Positions 20,451-29,886 of a stretch of DNA of 64,000 nt are shown one piece after another (position 1 is the first letter of the stretch; the number at the start of each line of letters is the position of its first letter). The stretch lies in the NCBI GenBank assembly GCA_033239125.1, contig BSWB01000001.1, forward strand, positions 164,695,481-164,759,480, in the 5' to 3' direction. The translations under genes and the position numbers were made by a program. The stretch is from Fagopyrum homotropicum (taxonomy: Eukaryota > Streptophyta > Magnoliopsida > Caryophyllales > Polygonaceae). The notes under the pieces are model-generated. The model was not told the DNA's origin. It made no database searches and was given only the letters and a program-made list of their open reading frames with translations.

Positions 20451-22027
20451 ATGGCCCCCAAACGTTCTTCGACTCAGTCCTCTGCTCCAACATCCAAGAA
20501 GCAGCGATCGGCGGCTAGAAAAGGCAAAGCTGTTCTAAAAGAGTGCAATCCGGATTCCGATTCTTCGATGTCTACTCCCTCTCCTTCTCGGCAAGTGGCT
20601 CAACCTATTTATCCCCCAGCCGCAAAGGAGACACCTCAACATCGTCTTCGATCTCCACCGTCTGGATTTGAGGTTAGTAGTGAAGAACCTTTTTCTTGGT
20701 TCTTGAACTATACTAAAGCGGGAATGTGGAAAGATGGATTTGCTAATCGTCCCCTGAGTTTCTGTGAAAATGTTGATGAACGATTTTTTGAGTCTATGAA
20801 TCTGCCGTGTGTCAATCTGCTGAAATGTTCTAATATATGGAGTTTGTTTAATCTGGGTGATTTTGCATTTCCTCGTCTTACTCGTCTCTTCTTTGTCAAC
20901 CTCACTGCACACCGAGAAAAGGGGATTTTGACTCTTCATTCCCAGATCAAAGGACGTCCAATTACTCTTACTGCTTCTTCCTTAGCAATCATTTTAGGAG
21001 TCCCTGAGGAAATTGACACCAAAACTCACCCATCAAAAACTGTATGTCTTGCCCATGCCCAGAAAACATTCTTTGAGAAATCAATTCCTTCTGGTGCTAC
21101 CTCCTCTAAGCCAAAGCAAAAACAAACCCATAATGTCTTAACTTTAGAGGCAAAAATTGTTTTTACCTTGCTTGCTAGGTGTGTTTTACCACGAAAGCAC
21201 TCCAGAGAGATTGTAACTGACAATCTCTTGGAAATTTTGGATTTGGTCCTTACTGGGTATGCTATTGATGTCCCTAACCTGATTTTATCCTACATGTTGC
21301 ACACTGTAAATACCCCTTTGACAGCCCCTCTTCCTTATGCCAATTTATTTCCAAAGATCTTCGAGTTCTTTGAAATTGATACTACAGATGAGGATAAGGT
21401 TTTTCATAAGGGACAAATTGATGAGGATTGTTGGGGAAGGCTTGGGGTTGAAAAAACTTTGTCTGGGATTGGATTCTGAAGAAACATCAATCAACTGCTC
21501 AACTCTCATCTGAACAGAGAATTCAGGATTTGGAAGCTGAAGTGGATGCTCTAAGGAAGGATCTGAAAACTGCTCATGCTGATATTGTGGATAGACAGGA
21601 TGATACGCATGAGAAGTTGCTAATTGTTAATGAGAAGCTCAACCAGTTACTGTTTTTGACATCTCTAGCTCATAGGGCAACTACTACGATCATGCCTTTG
21701 GATGAGGATGCTGTGGAACACATTCAAGAAGTGTGTAAAAATGTGGTCATCAACTGTGAACGTAAGGTGCTAAAAAGAGGGATTCTTCGACCCATTGAAC
21801 TTGAGCCGACTATCTTGACAGTGGAGGAATATGGCTTAGTTAAGAAGTACAGAAATGATCAGGAAAAACAGTTAGCCAAAATGATGGCTTGGACCACTAC
21901 TGGTGAGGCACATAAGAGATGGAGGGAAAAAGTGCGTGCTCGTTGTCGTAAAAGACGAGCTGGGTCTTCTTCAAATTACGGGCAATGGTTTGAAGAAGTG
22001 GTTGAAGTCTCGGATGATGAAGATTGA
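20451..22027 (+). pseudogene. Sirevirus envelope-like third ORF, frameshifted
   Basis: The first open segment (20451-21479, 342 residues) begins at a good ATG with a basic, Ser/Pro-rich N terminus. It continues into a domain resembling the conserved region of plant proteins often annotated as transposon or envelope-like (GRPITLTASSLAIILGVPEE). The second segment (21530-22027) is in a different frame and starts with a heptad-rich, probably coiled-coil stretch (EAEVDALRKDLKTAHADI). Reading frames suggest a one-base length change in or near the A-run at about 21448-21453. I see no clear signal peptide or membrane anchor, so a true envelope role is unproven. The third ORF of Sireviruses has no settled function. 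Confidence 0.7.
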
Positions 22028-22060
22028 CCCTTTTAAGTTCTAAATTTTTCTTGCTGAAAG

Positions 22061-22074
22061 ACAAAAAGGGGGAG
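22061..22074 (+). other. Extra polypurine tract in Sirevirus
   Basis: aaaaagggggagaa lies about 200 bp upstream of the tract that adjoins the 3' LTR. A related taggggga occurs at about 20003. Repeated polypurine tracts are known in Sireviruses. Confidence 0.6.
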
Positions 22075-22260
22075 AATATTTGTCTTTTGAAATGTTTTGA
22101 AAACTCTTGGTTTGGTTTGGTTGTTTTTGGTTTTGAAAAAACTTGCATTAATTCGATCGTTTTCAAAATTTGATCCTACATATGTGCTTATGTTATAATA
22201 TATTGTTTGTTGTTGTGTTGTTCAAATGCAGGAAATAGATCATAAGTTTTGTCTTTCATC

Positions 22261-22271
22261 AAGGGGGAGAT
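22261..22271 (+). other. Sirevirus polypurine tract
   Basis: aagggggagat immediately precedes the 3' LTR start and would prime plus-strand DNA synthesis. Confidence 0.85.
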
Positions 22272-23446
22272 TGTTAACTCCACCTTGATAAATAAGACAT
22301 TACTTATGGTTGATGAAAGCCAAAATCTTGGTTTCCAGGTTTTGGTAAGATCTTACAAGTGTTGGTAAAGTCTTTACAGTGTCAGGTAAGGCCTTACCAT
22401 ATTACAGAAAACCTTGGTTTTCAGGTTTCAGTAAGGCCTTACATAAACTGATAAGACCTTACCAAAACTGGACAAAAACTACATTTGAGTTACGTAGTGG
22501 CTTTTTCTTCTTGTTGAGTTATTTAAGGGATTTGATTTTAACAAATCTTTGATTTGTTTTAATTAAATCTTCTTAAGATAAAATTGGAAGATTTCCTCAA
22601 CCTCAACAAACCGTGCTTGACTTTGACCGCTTGACTTCAACAAACAAAATCTCAACAACCCAAGATCTCAACAACCCAAGATCTCAACAACCCAAGATCT
22701 GAACAACCCAAGATCTCCTAAGATCATGCAGCCAAGATCTTCTTCAACGTTAAACTCAAAGATGCTGATACGCTTGCCTATTTAAAGAGACAAGGAAGGA
22801 GAAACAAAACACACATTCATTGCCTACTTCGAAACCCGAGTGATAAATTCTACTTATCTTACAAAGAGTCGATCTCACATTCGAAGCTTCATCATTATAC
22901 TTCCCTAAGAAGTGTGAGATCTTTTTCGAGCTGATAGTACAATTCAACTAGGATTATACAAACCGTTATCATTTCTAGACACGTTGGATACGAGTGTTGT
23001 ATCTGGAGTACTTTAGTTTTTCTTTTCGAGTGAGTGAGTTGCTAGATAGGAAGTGTAAGACTTCTGAGTTTAGAAGAGGGAAGGTCTTCTGAAGATTGTA
23101 TCTAGAACTCATCAAGAAGAAGGAAAATAAAGCTACTTGAATCCTAGGGTTGAATCAATCCTAGGCGGGGACTAGGTCGTGTTGGTGACCGAACCTCGTT
23201 AACATATCGCGTGTCCTTTACTGCTCTTTATATTCCTGGTTTGTCTAAATCTTTACACTTAATTCCAATCTTAGAGAAACGTGTAAGGTCTTATAATTAC
23301 GAGTAAGACTTTATCTCAATTGATAAGGTCTTATCTCTTTCGATAAGGTCTTACCTATCCTAAGATTGCGAAAAGTTTCCATACTCTATTCATCCCCCCT
23401 TCTAGAGTATTGGATAAACTATTTTATCTGCCTATTCCGCATTTCA
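22272..23446 (+). repeat. Sirevirus 3' LTR
   Basis: 1175 bp, matching the 5' LTR except for about nine substitutions and a one-base difference in a C-run near the 3' end. Followed by the GATAC duplication. Confidence 0.93.
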
Positions 23447-23451
23447 GATAC

Positions 23452-23735
23452 CATCATGTAGGATTGTAGGGTATGGAGATGAGCTTCACCCAAAGCAACT
23501 ACATGTTGGTATTTTCTGTAACTAATACAATTGATGACAATATATACTATATAGTTGATGGTAGTTCACTTGATGACACTACAGTTAAATGATGACACAC
23601 TTGAAGACGATATCGTTGATGACAACACAATAGATGACAATACAATTCTTTTTTTTTTAATTTTTTAAAAAATATTTAGTAATTTTTAACAATTTTTTTA
23701 AAATTAGAAGGTCAATAACCAAATAGTAAATAAAT
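23452..23735. other. Host DNA flanking the Sirevirus
   Basis: Contains gatgacaat/acact-type simple repeats (gatgacaa, gatgacac) at about 23530-23640 and AT-rich DNA. No gene. Confidence 0.55.
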
Positions 23736-23738
23736 TAA

Positions 23739-23919
23739 GGGCCCGTTTGGAAGCACCGGGAATCATTCCCGGTAACGGAATGATTCCAAATCAATCAAAA
23801 ACTACGTTTGGTTAGAGTTCTTTTAACACATAAAAGTAATCTCATCCATTTCATTTCCTTTCTCTACCCTTATTCGATTCCATTCCGTTTCCATTCCACC
23901 GCTCCAACCAAACGGGCAC
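23739..23919. mobile_element. Tourist-like (PIF/Harbinger) MITE, copy 1
   Basis: 181 bp with terminal inverted repeats GGGCCCGTTTGG / GTGCCCGTTTGG and a TAA target duplication (23736-23738, 23920-23922). The same length and internal sequence recur at 27738-27918. Confidence 0.85.
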
Positions 23920-24029
23920 TAAGAGTTTTATAGTATTTCAAATTCATAATTCAAAATTGTGCTTTTTTCCCAAGCTAATTAAAAAAAATCAAAAAACTTG
24001 CGAAATTAGGAAAAACTATAACTATTTCC

Positions 24030-24330
24030 CATTATAGGAAGTCGTTGAGGTTCAGAGCAAACCCGCAGTTTTAAACCCCGACTTTATGTAAAGAAGTTAT
24101 GGTTTTAAACCATGATTTCTTTTTGAATCTTTTTTATTATTGTAAGTGAATAAACCGTAGTTTGTTACTACGATTTATTTCTGCTAATCAATAATTAAAC
24201 ATAGATCTTGTTATTCGAACTACGGCTTCTTCACAAAGATCTCGTTACTTGAACTACGACTTCTTCACAAAACTCACAGATTGTGGGTCTGCTTCGAAGA
24301 CTTCCTATAGTTGGAATTAGTTTTAGTGTA
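24030..24330. mobile_element. Probable MITE with short inverted ends
   Basis: tataggaagtcgttgaggttc on the left pairs with tataggaagtcttcgaagc read from the right end on the other strand. No clear target duplication was found. No coding capacity. Confidence 0.35.
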
Positions 24331-25233
24331 TATGTGATAAGAAAAATGTGTTTTTTTTAATTATTAAAAAAACCTCAAAACTTATTTCCCTATCAAAAAT
24401 TGAAAGACTTAATTTTTTCCTTGTTTTGCATTGTGAATTTGTGATAGTTCTTCAATTTTAGAGATGTGACATAAAATATACAAACTTTGATGTAAAATAA
24501 AATTGATTTATTGTGTAACATTCTATTATAAATTGAACATTTTAATAACACGTCTTCGAGGCAAAATGTACAAGACAATCGGCTTGACATGAAAACAAAA
24601 ATAGAGGAGCAAGGAAACCCTACGCTAGACTAGTTGAACTACAAGAAACATGGCTCAAGAAGCATTATCAAGGAGCGGTTCTGCATTGCACCGAGGAATA
24701 TTGTTTAACATAGAGGAGGCAAGGTAAATAATATCTACAGATAGTTTATGTAATTATTGTAAATATAGGAGTGTCATAATATAATTTTGTAAACTCAGCT
24801 TGTTATTAATATGAGTCGTCTGATGACGAAAACTGTAAGGGGAATTCATTCTATTCTCACATTTTCAAATATAATAAATAATGCATTTGGTGTCATCATG
24901 AGATCTACAAAGTCAGTCTTGGAGATTATGGATACGATGGGAAGAGCTTGTCCATCTCGAGATAATATTACAAGCAAGTTGAGTATAAGAGCAGTTGGTC
25001 CAGAGAAGAACTTCAGTTTCATGTTTATTTTAATTGTGGTCTCTAAAGGACTAATCAATCGTACATTTTTAATGACTATTCAATTCGTAGAACACATACA
25101 CAAGGACGATTACATACAATGTAAAATGTCGAACTAATTTGTAATTTTTAAAACAAATAAACAATTGTGTATAGATGAACTTGACCCAAAAGAGGAATCT
25201 TCCCAAGCAGTACAATATTTTAAACATATAATC
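24331..25233. other. Intergenic DNA, no supported gene
   Basis: Open frames of 70-108 codons occur on both strands at about 24811-25137 but resemble no protein I recognise. Confidence 0.5.
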
Positions 25234-25250
25234 AAGTCAACGTGTTTCAG

Positions 25251-25513
25251 AGAAGTAATCGTCCTTGTGAGATCGAGATGATTATTTCCGATTCTAAACT
25301 GGACCTCCGGTTTTTTGACGAAGTCCAGATTAGACATGTTTTCAGAGAAGTAAACTGTGTTGCAGACCGACTTACCCATTTGGGAATTTCGACACCCAAC
25401 AACAACTTTTCTGATTATCTTAAACTTTGTGTTCTCATCCGTAAGGATGCTTTAGGATGGACTACCTCTAGAAGATAGTCCAACCTAACCGCTTTCCATT
25501 ATCAATAAAAAAA
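25251..25513 (+). mobile_element. Severely 5'-truncated LINE with target duplication
   Basis: Only the last 263 bp of a LINE: the end of the RNase H domain (IRHVFREVNCVADRLTHLG), a C-terminal tail (RKDALGWTTSRR), a short 3' UTR and an A-run. Flanked by a 17-bp repeat, aagtcaacRtgtttcag, at 25234-25250 and 25514-25530 with one mismatch. It was generated by incomplete target-primed reverse transcription and is non-functional. Confidence 0.82.
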
Positions 25514-25589
25514 AAGTCAACATGTTTCAGGATTTTCGTTAGAATAGACGGTTGTTCGATAGGATATAAAATCATCCACCTAACAGTAT

Positions 25590-27000
25590 AACTTAATGTC
25601 GGAAATGGTAGGGCCTACTACTTTCATTGTTAGAATGTCGTTACACACTTTCCCGTTTATATAACAATAAACGTCTGTAACAATTTAACTAATAATGGTC
25701 GAGCCTACTACTTTCATGGTTAGAATATCATTACACACTTTCCCGTTCATATATTGAACAACCAATGTCCGTAACGATTTAACTAATAACGACCAGGGAT
25801 CACGGCAATAAGGGTTAGGATATCGTTACACACTGTCCCGTTCATATAGCAACTGAACAATAAATGTCAATAACTATTTAACTAATAACGGTCAAGCTTA
25901 CTACTTTATTGGTTAGATATATTTACACGCTCCCCATTTTATAAAATAATATGCATCATTAACTATTTAACTAATAATGGTCATGTTTATTACTTTATTG
26001 GTTAGGATATATTTACACACTCCTCGTTCATGAAAAAATACACGTCATTACCCATTTACATAATAACGGTCATACTTGCTTCTTTTTTTTTATGCAAACC
26101 GGAAATGTATATTAAACGAGATCAATTCCCGCAAGCTCAACGATGCTATGCGGGAACTGATCAAACCAAACAGAGCAAACATCCATAGTCAAAAGCCTAG
26201 CCGCAAAATGAGCGGTAGTGTTGGCCGAACGACGAACATGCGTAAAAGATACTAGAGAAAGGTCATTAAAAGACAAACAAACACGATCACAAATGGCGGA
26301 AATATAAGAAAGCAAAACAGGAGCTTTGTGGCTCTTAGTGGCTTCGAGGTGCTGGACCAGGTTGGAAGTGTCAGTATCAACGACGAGGGGAAGGAGTGTG
26401 AACTCCCTTGCGGAATCAACAGCGAAAGCCACAGCTAGTGCCTCAGCGAGTGAAGGCGGCACCACCCCTGGGGATCTTTTTGAGGCCACCATAAGAAGAG
26501 ATCCGGATGAGTCACGCAGTACAGCGCCGAGGCAAGTGTATCCTTGAAGAACTGCGGCGTCGGAGTTGAGTTTCAGGTGTCCAGCCGGGGGGAGAGTCCA
26601 GGAGGTGTCCGGTCGGCGAATGGAAGGATTCCCCAGATCTAGTGAGTGGGGTGGTAGATGGACGAAATCACCAACCAGACGTTTGAAACTGCTGCAGAGT
26701 ATTGCGGGGGATGGCGGCTCTTCATCAAAGAGTGTTTTGTTCCGTAATGTCCAGGAGACCCAACAACATGCGATAAAACAATAACTAATACACACTCCCC
26801 GTTCATAGAACAATACACGTCATTAACTATTTAACTAATAACAATCGTGCTTACTATTTTACTGGTTAGGATATATTTACACACTTTCCGTTCATAAAAC
26901 AATAACTAATAACGGATGGACCTACTACATTACTGATTAAAATATCGTTACCCCCTCTCCCGTGAACAATAAACGTTTGTAACGATTAACTAGTGAGCCA
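25590..27000. repeat. ~94-bp minisatellite array, interrupted
   Basis: Diverged copies start with a block like aactatttaactaataaYgg, followed by tactactttattggttag, ttacacactccccgttcata and a tail acgtcattaac. Copy starts are near 25684, 25776, 25870, 25963 and 26054, with further copies after the LINE insertion (about 26821, 26900 and 26985). Spacing is 92-94 bp in the uninterrupted part. Confidence 0.78.
26081..26790 (-). mobile_element. 5'-truncated LINE 3' end (RNase H) inside the minisatellite
   Basis: A minus-strand open frame (26813-26112, its first codons running into the flank) encodes an RNase H domain: LKLNSDAAV, LGAVLRDSSGSLL, SLAEALAVAFA, VVDTDTSNLV, FTHVRRSANTTAHFAA. Upstream of it is a piece of the LINE linker (CWVSWTLRNKTLFDEE). 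The A-tail is the T run at 26082-26091. The minisatellite is continuous on both sides. The frame is open, but reverse transcriptase and endonuclease are missing, so it is not autonomous. I did not find a convincing target duplication. Confidence 0.75.
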
Positions 27001-27734
27001 CCTATTGATCAAGCACTACAATGAATCGATGATCATACATGCACTCCAAAATAGTTAAACACGTGACTATATTTATGAAACCTAACACTTAAGTATCATT
27101 AAATCAATTATATATCAAATAGAAATAAATTTTAAATGAGTTTTAAAATATGTTTATATTTGATTTTTTTTACAGAGTGAACGAGCTCGAGTCAAGTAAC
27201 TTGGATAATATAACGCCTCTATAGTTTTATTTATGTCGAACATTAATATCTTTAACCTAGGTTTGTTTATAAATGATCTGAACCAATCATAATTTTATAC
27301 GAATTTTAAAGTGTGTGCATATCTGATCGTTTGGAAACTAAACGAGTTTGAGCTGAACCTGAGTCAAACCCAATATCATATCCGCCATCCACCTCTCTGG
27401 ATACCCAATAACCAAATAAGACTTGAATGATAAGAGTCAAAATCAAGATAAATTTTAAAATACAATTAGAAAATATATAACTTTAACTAAGCCAAATTCA
27501 TTTTTTGTTGAACCAAATGACAATAGAAAATCTATTTACGAAACAAATGAATGTATGATTTCATATACTAACATTTCCTTACGTGCATGATTATTTCCAC
27601 TCTAATCAAAATCTATTTACGAAACAAATGAAGTGTATGATTTCACATATCTTTCTATTGATTTTGGGTCATGCATTTACACAAAATGTCTCTTTGAAAA
27701 TATTTTCATTAATGATACGAAATAACACCAACAT
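27001..27734. other. AT-rich intergenic DNA
   Basis: No gene. A block of about 40 bp (aatctatttacgaaacaaatgaa...tatgatttcaYat) is repeated at about 27528 and 27607. Confidence 0.55.
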
Positions 27735-27737
27735 TAA

Positions 27738-27918
27738 GGGCTTGTTTGGAAGCACCGGGAATCATTCCCGGTAACGGAATGATTCCGAATTAATAAAAAA
27801 CTACGTTTGGTTAGATGTCTTTTAACACGTAAAAGTAATCTTATCTATTCTATTTCCTTTCTCTAGCCTTATTTGATTTCATTCTGTTTTCATTTCACCG
27901 CTCCAACCAAACGGACAC
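27738..27918. mobile_element. Tourist-like MITE, copy 2
   Basis: 181 bp, same family and orientation as 23739-23919, ending ccaaacggacac, with TAA duplications at 27735-27737 and 27919-27921. Confidence 0.84.
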
Positions 27919-28136
27919 TAAATGTAATAATGGACAATCATGTACTACTTTTAAATAAGTAGTAATAACACATACCTTTTCAGTAAATTAGAAGCAATTA
28001 TCATCATCCATAAAGAAAATATAAAAATGCAAACTTTAGAGAAGATTGTGTCACAAATTAAATTATTGAGATCACATTGACTATTGAAAAATAAATTCTA
28101 TATAAGCTCAATGGACTTATATTATCACCCCATTAT

Positions 28137-28542
28137 AGACGTGTTCGGTGCAGCGAGATTTTTTAGTAGTTTTAGCTTTTTTGATAGATTTTTGAGTAGA
28201 TTGTCAAAGAGCTTTGTAAATTGCAAAAATCTAACAAATAATCTAATTGATGTTTGGCAATAGTAGATTTGTGGATAAATTTGTATGGTATATTTACCAA
28301 AAATTCAAAAAGGACAAAAATGTACAAATTATTAAATGTGTAAAATAGGGGTAAAATCGTAAAAAAAAATGATAATCTACCCAAAAAACTATTCGGAGGA
28401 GATTTTTAAAAACCTCCTCAAAAAACTCCTCAAAAAGCTAAACCTAATAGAAAATCCATCTTGCCAAACACCATTTAGCTTTCTAAAAACGCAAAACTTG
28501 ATTAAAATCTATCGAAAAAGCTCCGCCGAACAGGCCCTTAGT
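28137..28542. mobile_element. Probable MITE with imperfect inverted ends
   Basis: The left end (tgttcggtgcagcgag, agcttttttgatagatttt) pairs with the right end read on the other strand (tgttcggcggagc, agctttttcgatagatttt). An inner pair around gtttggcaa also matches. The target duplication is ambiguous. Confidence 0.45.
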
Positions 28543-29340
28543 ATATGTAATAATTGAATTCATGTGTTGTTTAAGCTTATTGTAAATGGTTTGGCTAGTC
28601 AATACACATAGGTCAAGTGTATATACAGAATGAGAAGTTATACATTTTGTCAAAGTGTCTAAATGGAAGAATCTTATCAGCGTTCATGAGGAATTATAGA
28701 TCGAACTGTCAAGTCGGAAAAATTGAGTGTTATTATATAGCTTCACATCGGTTAAGTTTACGGGTGGAACCGCTGACATTCTCCACATGGTAAATCGTCG
28801 ACTCTCATACTGCTCGACTGATTCTACCATAGAGGATGATGATAGAAAACAACTCCCTCCTGAACACAGCTTACAACTTTCATTGTCATTTGCTCTCCAA
28901 CTATATATGTTCATTATCCTACTTGATGCACACATTTGAACTTTTGTTAAACCTAAACATGTTGTCATAATGATGTACCTATGAGGTCTCTGAAAAACAA
29001 GGTTGATCATTAAACCCGTACGTGAAACTGTACTTGCGAGAGCGTGTTGATGAATGACATCTCATATCGGGAATAATATATTGATTGTCACTTTTATTTC
29101 GCATTAAATCTCTATAAAATTATGTACGATTGTGAGACTTACACATTATTTTTTCAGATGGTATCCTTATTCTACGTAATCCGCTGTACTCTTAACAATA
29201 AATCCTGAATAAACACCCTTACACCATAGACAATCAGACACCACTGGTCCATAATTGATTTGTAAGTTGTAACCTTATCTTATATATTATCTTATATGTT
29301 ACGTATAAGGTTATCAGAACCCACAAATTAAAAAATAATA
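28543..29340. other. Upstream region of the HSF gene, no supported gene
   Basis: A 108-codon minus-strand frame at 28684-29010 is Ser- and Cys-rich but unrecognised. It lacks other gene signals. Confidence 0.45.
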
Positions 29341-29370
29341 AAAATAAAAAGAAATATGTAGAGAAAGTTG

Positions 29371-29385
29371 AGAAACTTCTGGAAA
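29371..29385 (+). promoter_or_regulatory. Perfect heat shock element 1
   Basis: aGAAacTTCtgGAAa, three alternating nGAAn units in exact 5-bp phase, 501 bp upstream of the HSF start codon. This is the trimeric binding site for heat stress factors. Confidence 0.8.
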
Positions 29386-29524
29386 ACGACGGTAAAGTTT
29401 TCATATCTTCTGGCGACTTCCAAATTCCTATCGTCTCTCTCCCCCACTCATCGTGTGGGTCCCCCCGTATTCTATGCGCTTTCCTCTTTCCGTTCCTGGC
29501 GATCTTTATTTACCGTTCTACCCT

Positions 29525-29539
29525 CGAAACTTCTAGAAA
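29525..29539 (+). promoter_or_regulatory. Perfect heat shock element 2
   Basis: cGAAacTTCtaGAAa, again three units in phase, 347 bp upstream of the HSF start codon. With the element at 29371 it predicts heat induction and possible auto- or cross-regulation by HSFs. Confidence 0.82.
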
Positions 29540-29710
29540 CCAAACAAAAACCTAACACCCATCCCAATCTCCAGAAGGCTTCTCTCTTCTTCTTCCCTGT
29601 AAATCTAAGCATTTTTCTCGGTATCAAATCCTAATCGCAATCGAGATTCGATTCTTAATTTGTCGAAGGTCTTGAAGACGATTTCTCTTTTTGATACGTG
29701 CCCGTCGTTT

Positions 29711-29737
29711 ATGTACTTGGAAAGGAGATTTTTCTAA
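29711..29737 (+). promoter_or_regulatory. Upstream ORF 1 of the HSF gene
   Basis: ATG followed by seven more codons and TAA, in the presumed 5' leader 149 nt before the next start-distance landmark of the main ATG at 29887. It overlaps no other coding sequence. Confidence 0.5.
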
Positions 29738-29771
29738 AAGATAGGAGAGGTTTTGTTTCGTTTCGATCTCC

Positions 29772-29822
29772 ATGGTTTGTTGTGGTTTTCCTTTCCGTTC
29801 CTTTTCCGTCATGTTTGTATGA
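29772..29822 (+). promoter_or_regulatory. Upstream ORF 2 of the HSF gene, Phe-rich
   Basis: Encodes MVCCGFPFRSFSVMFV (16 residues, four Phe) and ends with TGA 64 nt before the main ATG. Known Arabidopsis HSFB1/TBF1 is translationally controlled by Phe-rich upstream ORFs. The same logic here is inference. Confidence 0.55.
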
Positions 29823-29886
29823 CTTAAAGAGTTCTAGCTAGTAGATTATAGATCGGTCTTCTTTGTTGTGTTTTGTGGATAAATAA

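Larger units (their letters stand above)
13750..23446 (+). mobile_element. Sirevirus-type Copia LTR retrotransposon, nearly complete
   Basis: A 9.7-kb element with 1176/1175-bp LTRs that begin TGTTAAC and end TTTCA. It is flanked by the 5-bp duplication GATAC (13745-13749, 23447-23451). The order is 5' LTR, initiator-Met primer-binding site, gag, pol (protease, integrase, reverse transcriptase, RNase H), an extra third ORF, polypurine tract and 3' LTR. A third ORF, large LTRs, two gag zinc knuckles and repeated polypurine tracts are Sirevirus traits. By eye the LTRs differ at about ten positions, so the insertion is young. Lesions seen are the TGA between gag and pol, which may be functional, and a frameshift in the third ORF. 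Confidence 0.95.

Noticed and set aside
24811..25137. 108-codon plus-strand ORF
   Set aside because: Opposite-strand frame of similar quality; neither resembles a known protein.
28684..29010. 108-codon Ser/Cys-rich minus-strand ORF as a gene
   Set aside because: No recognisable family and no promoter or intron evidence; kept only as a note in the intergenic entry.
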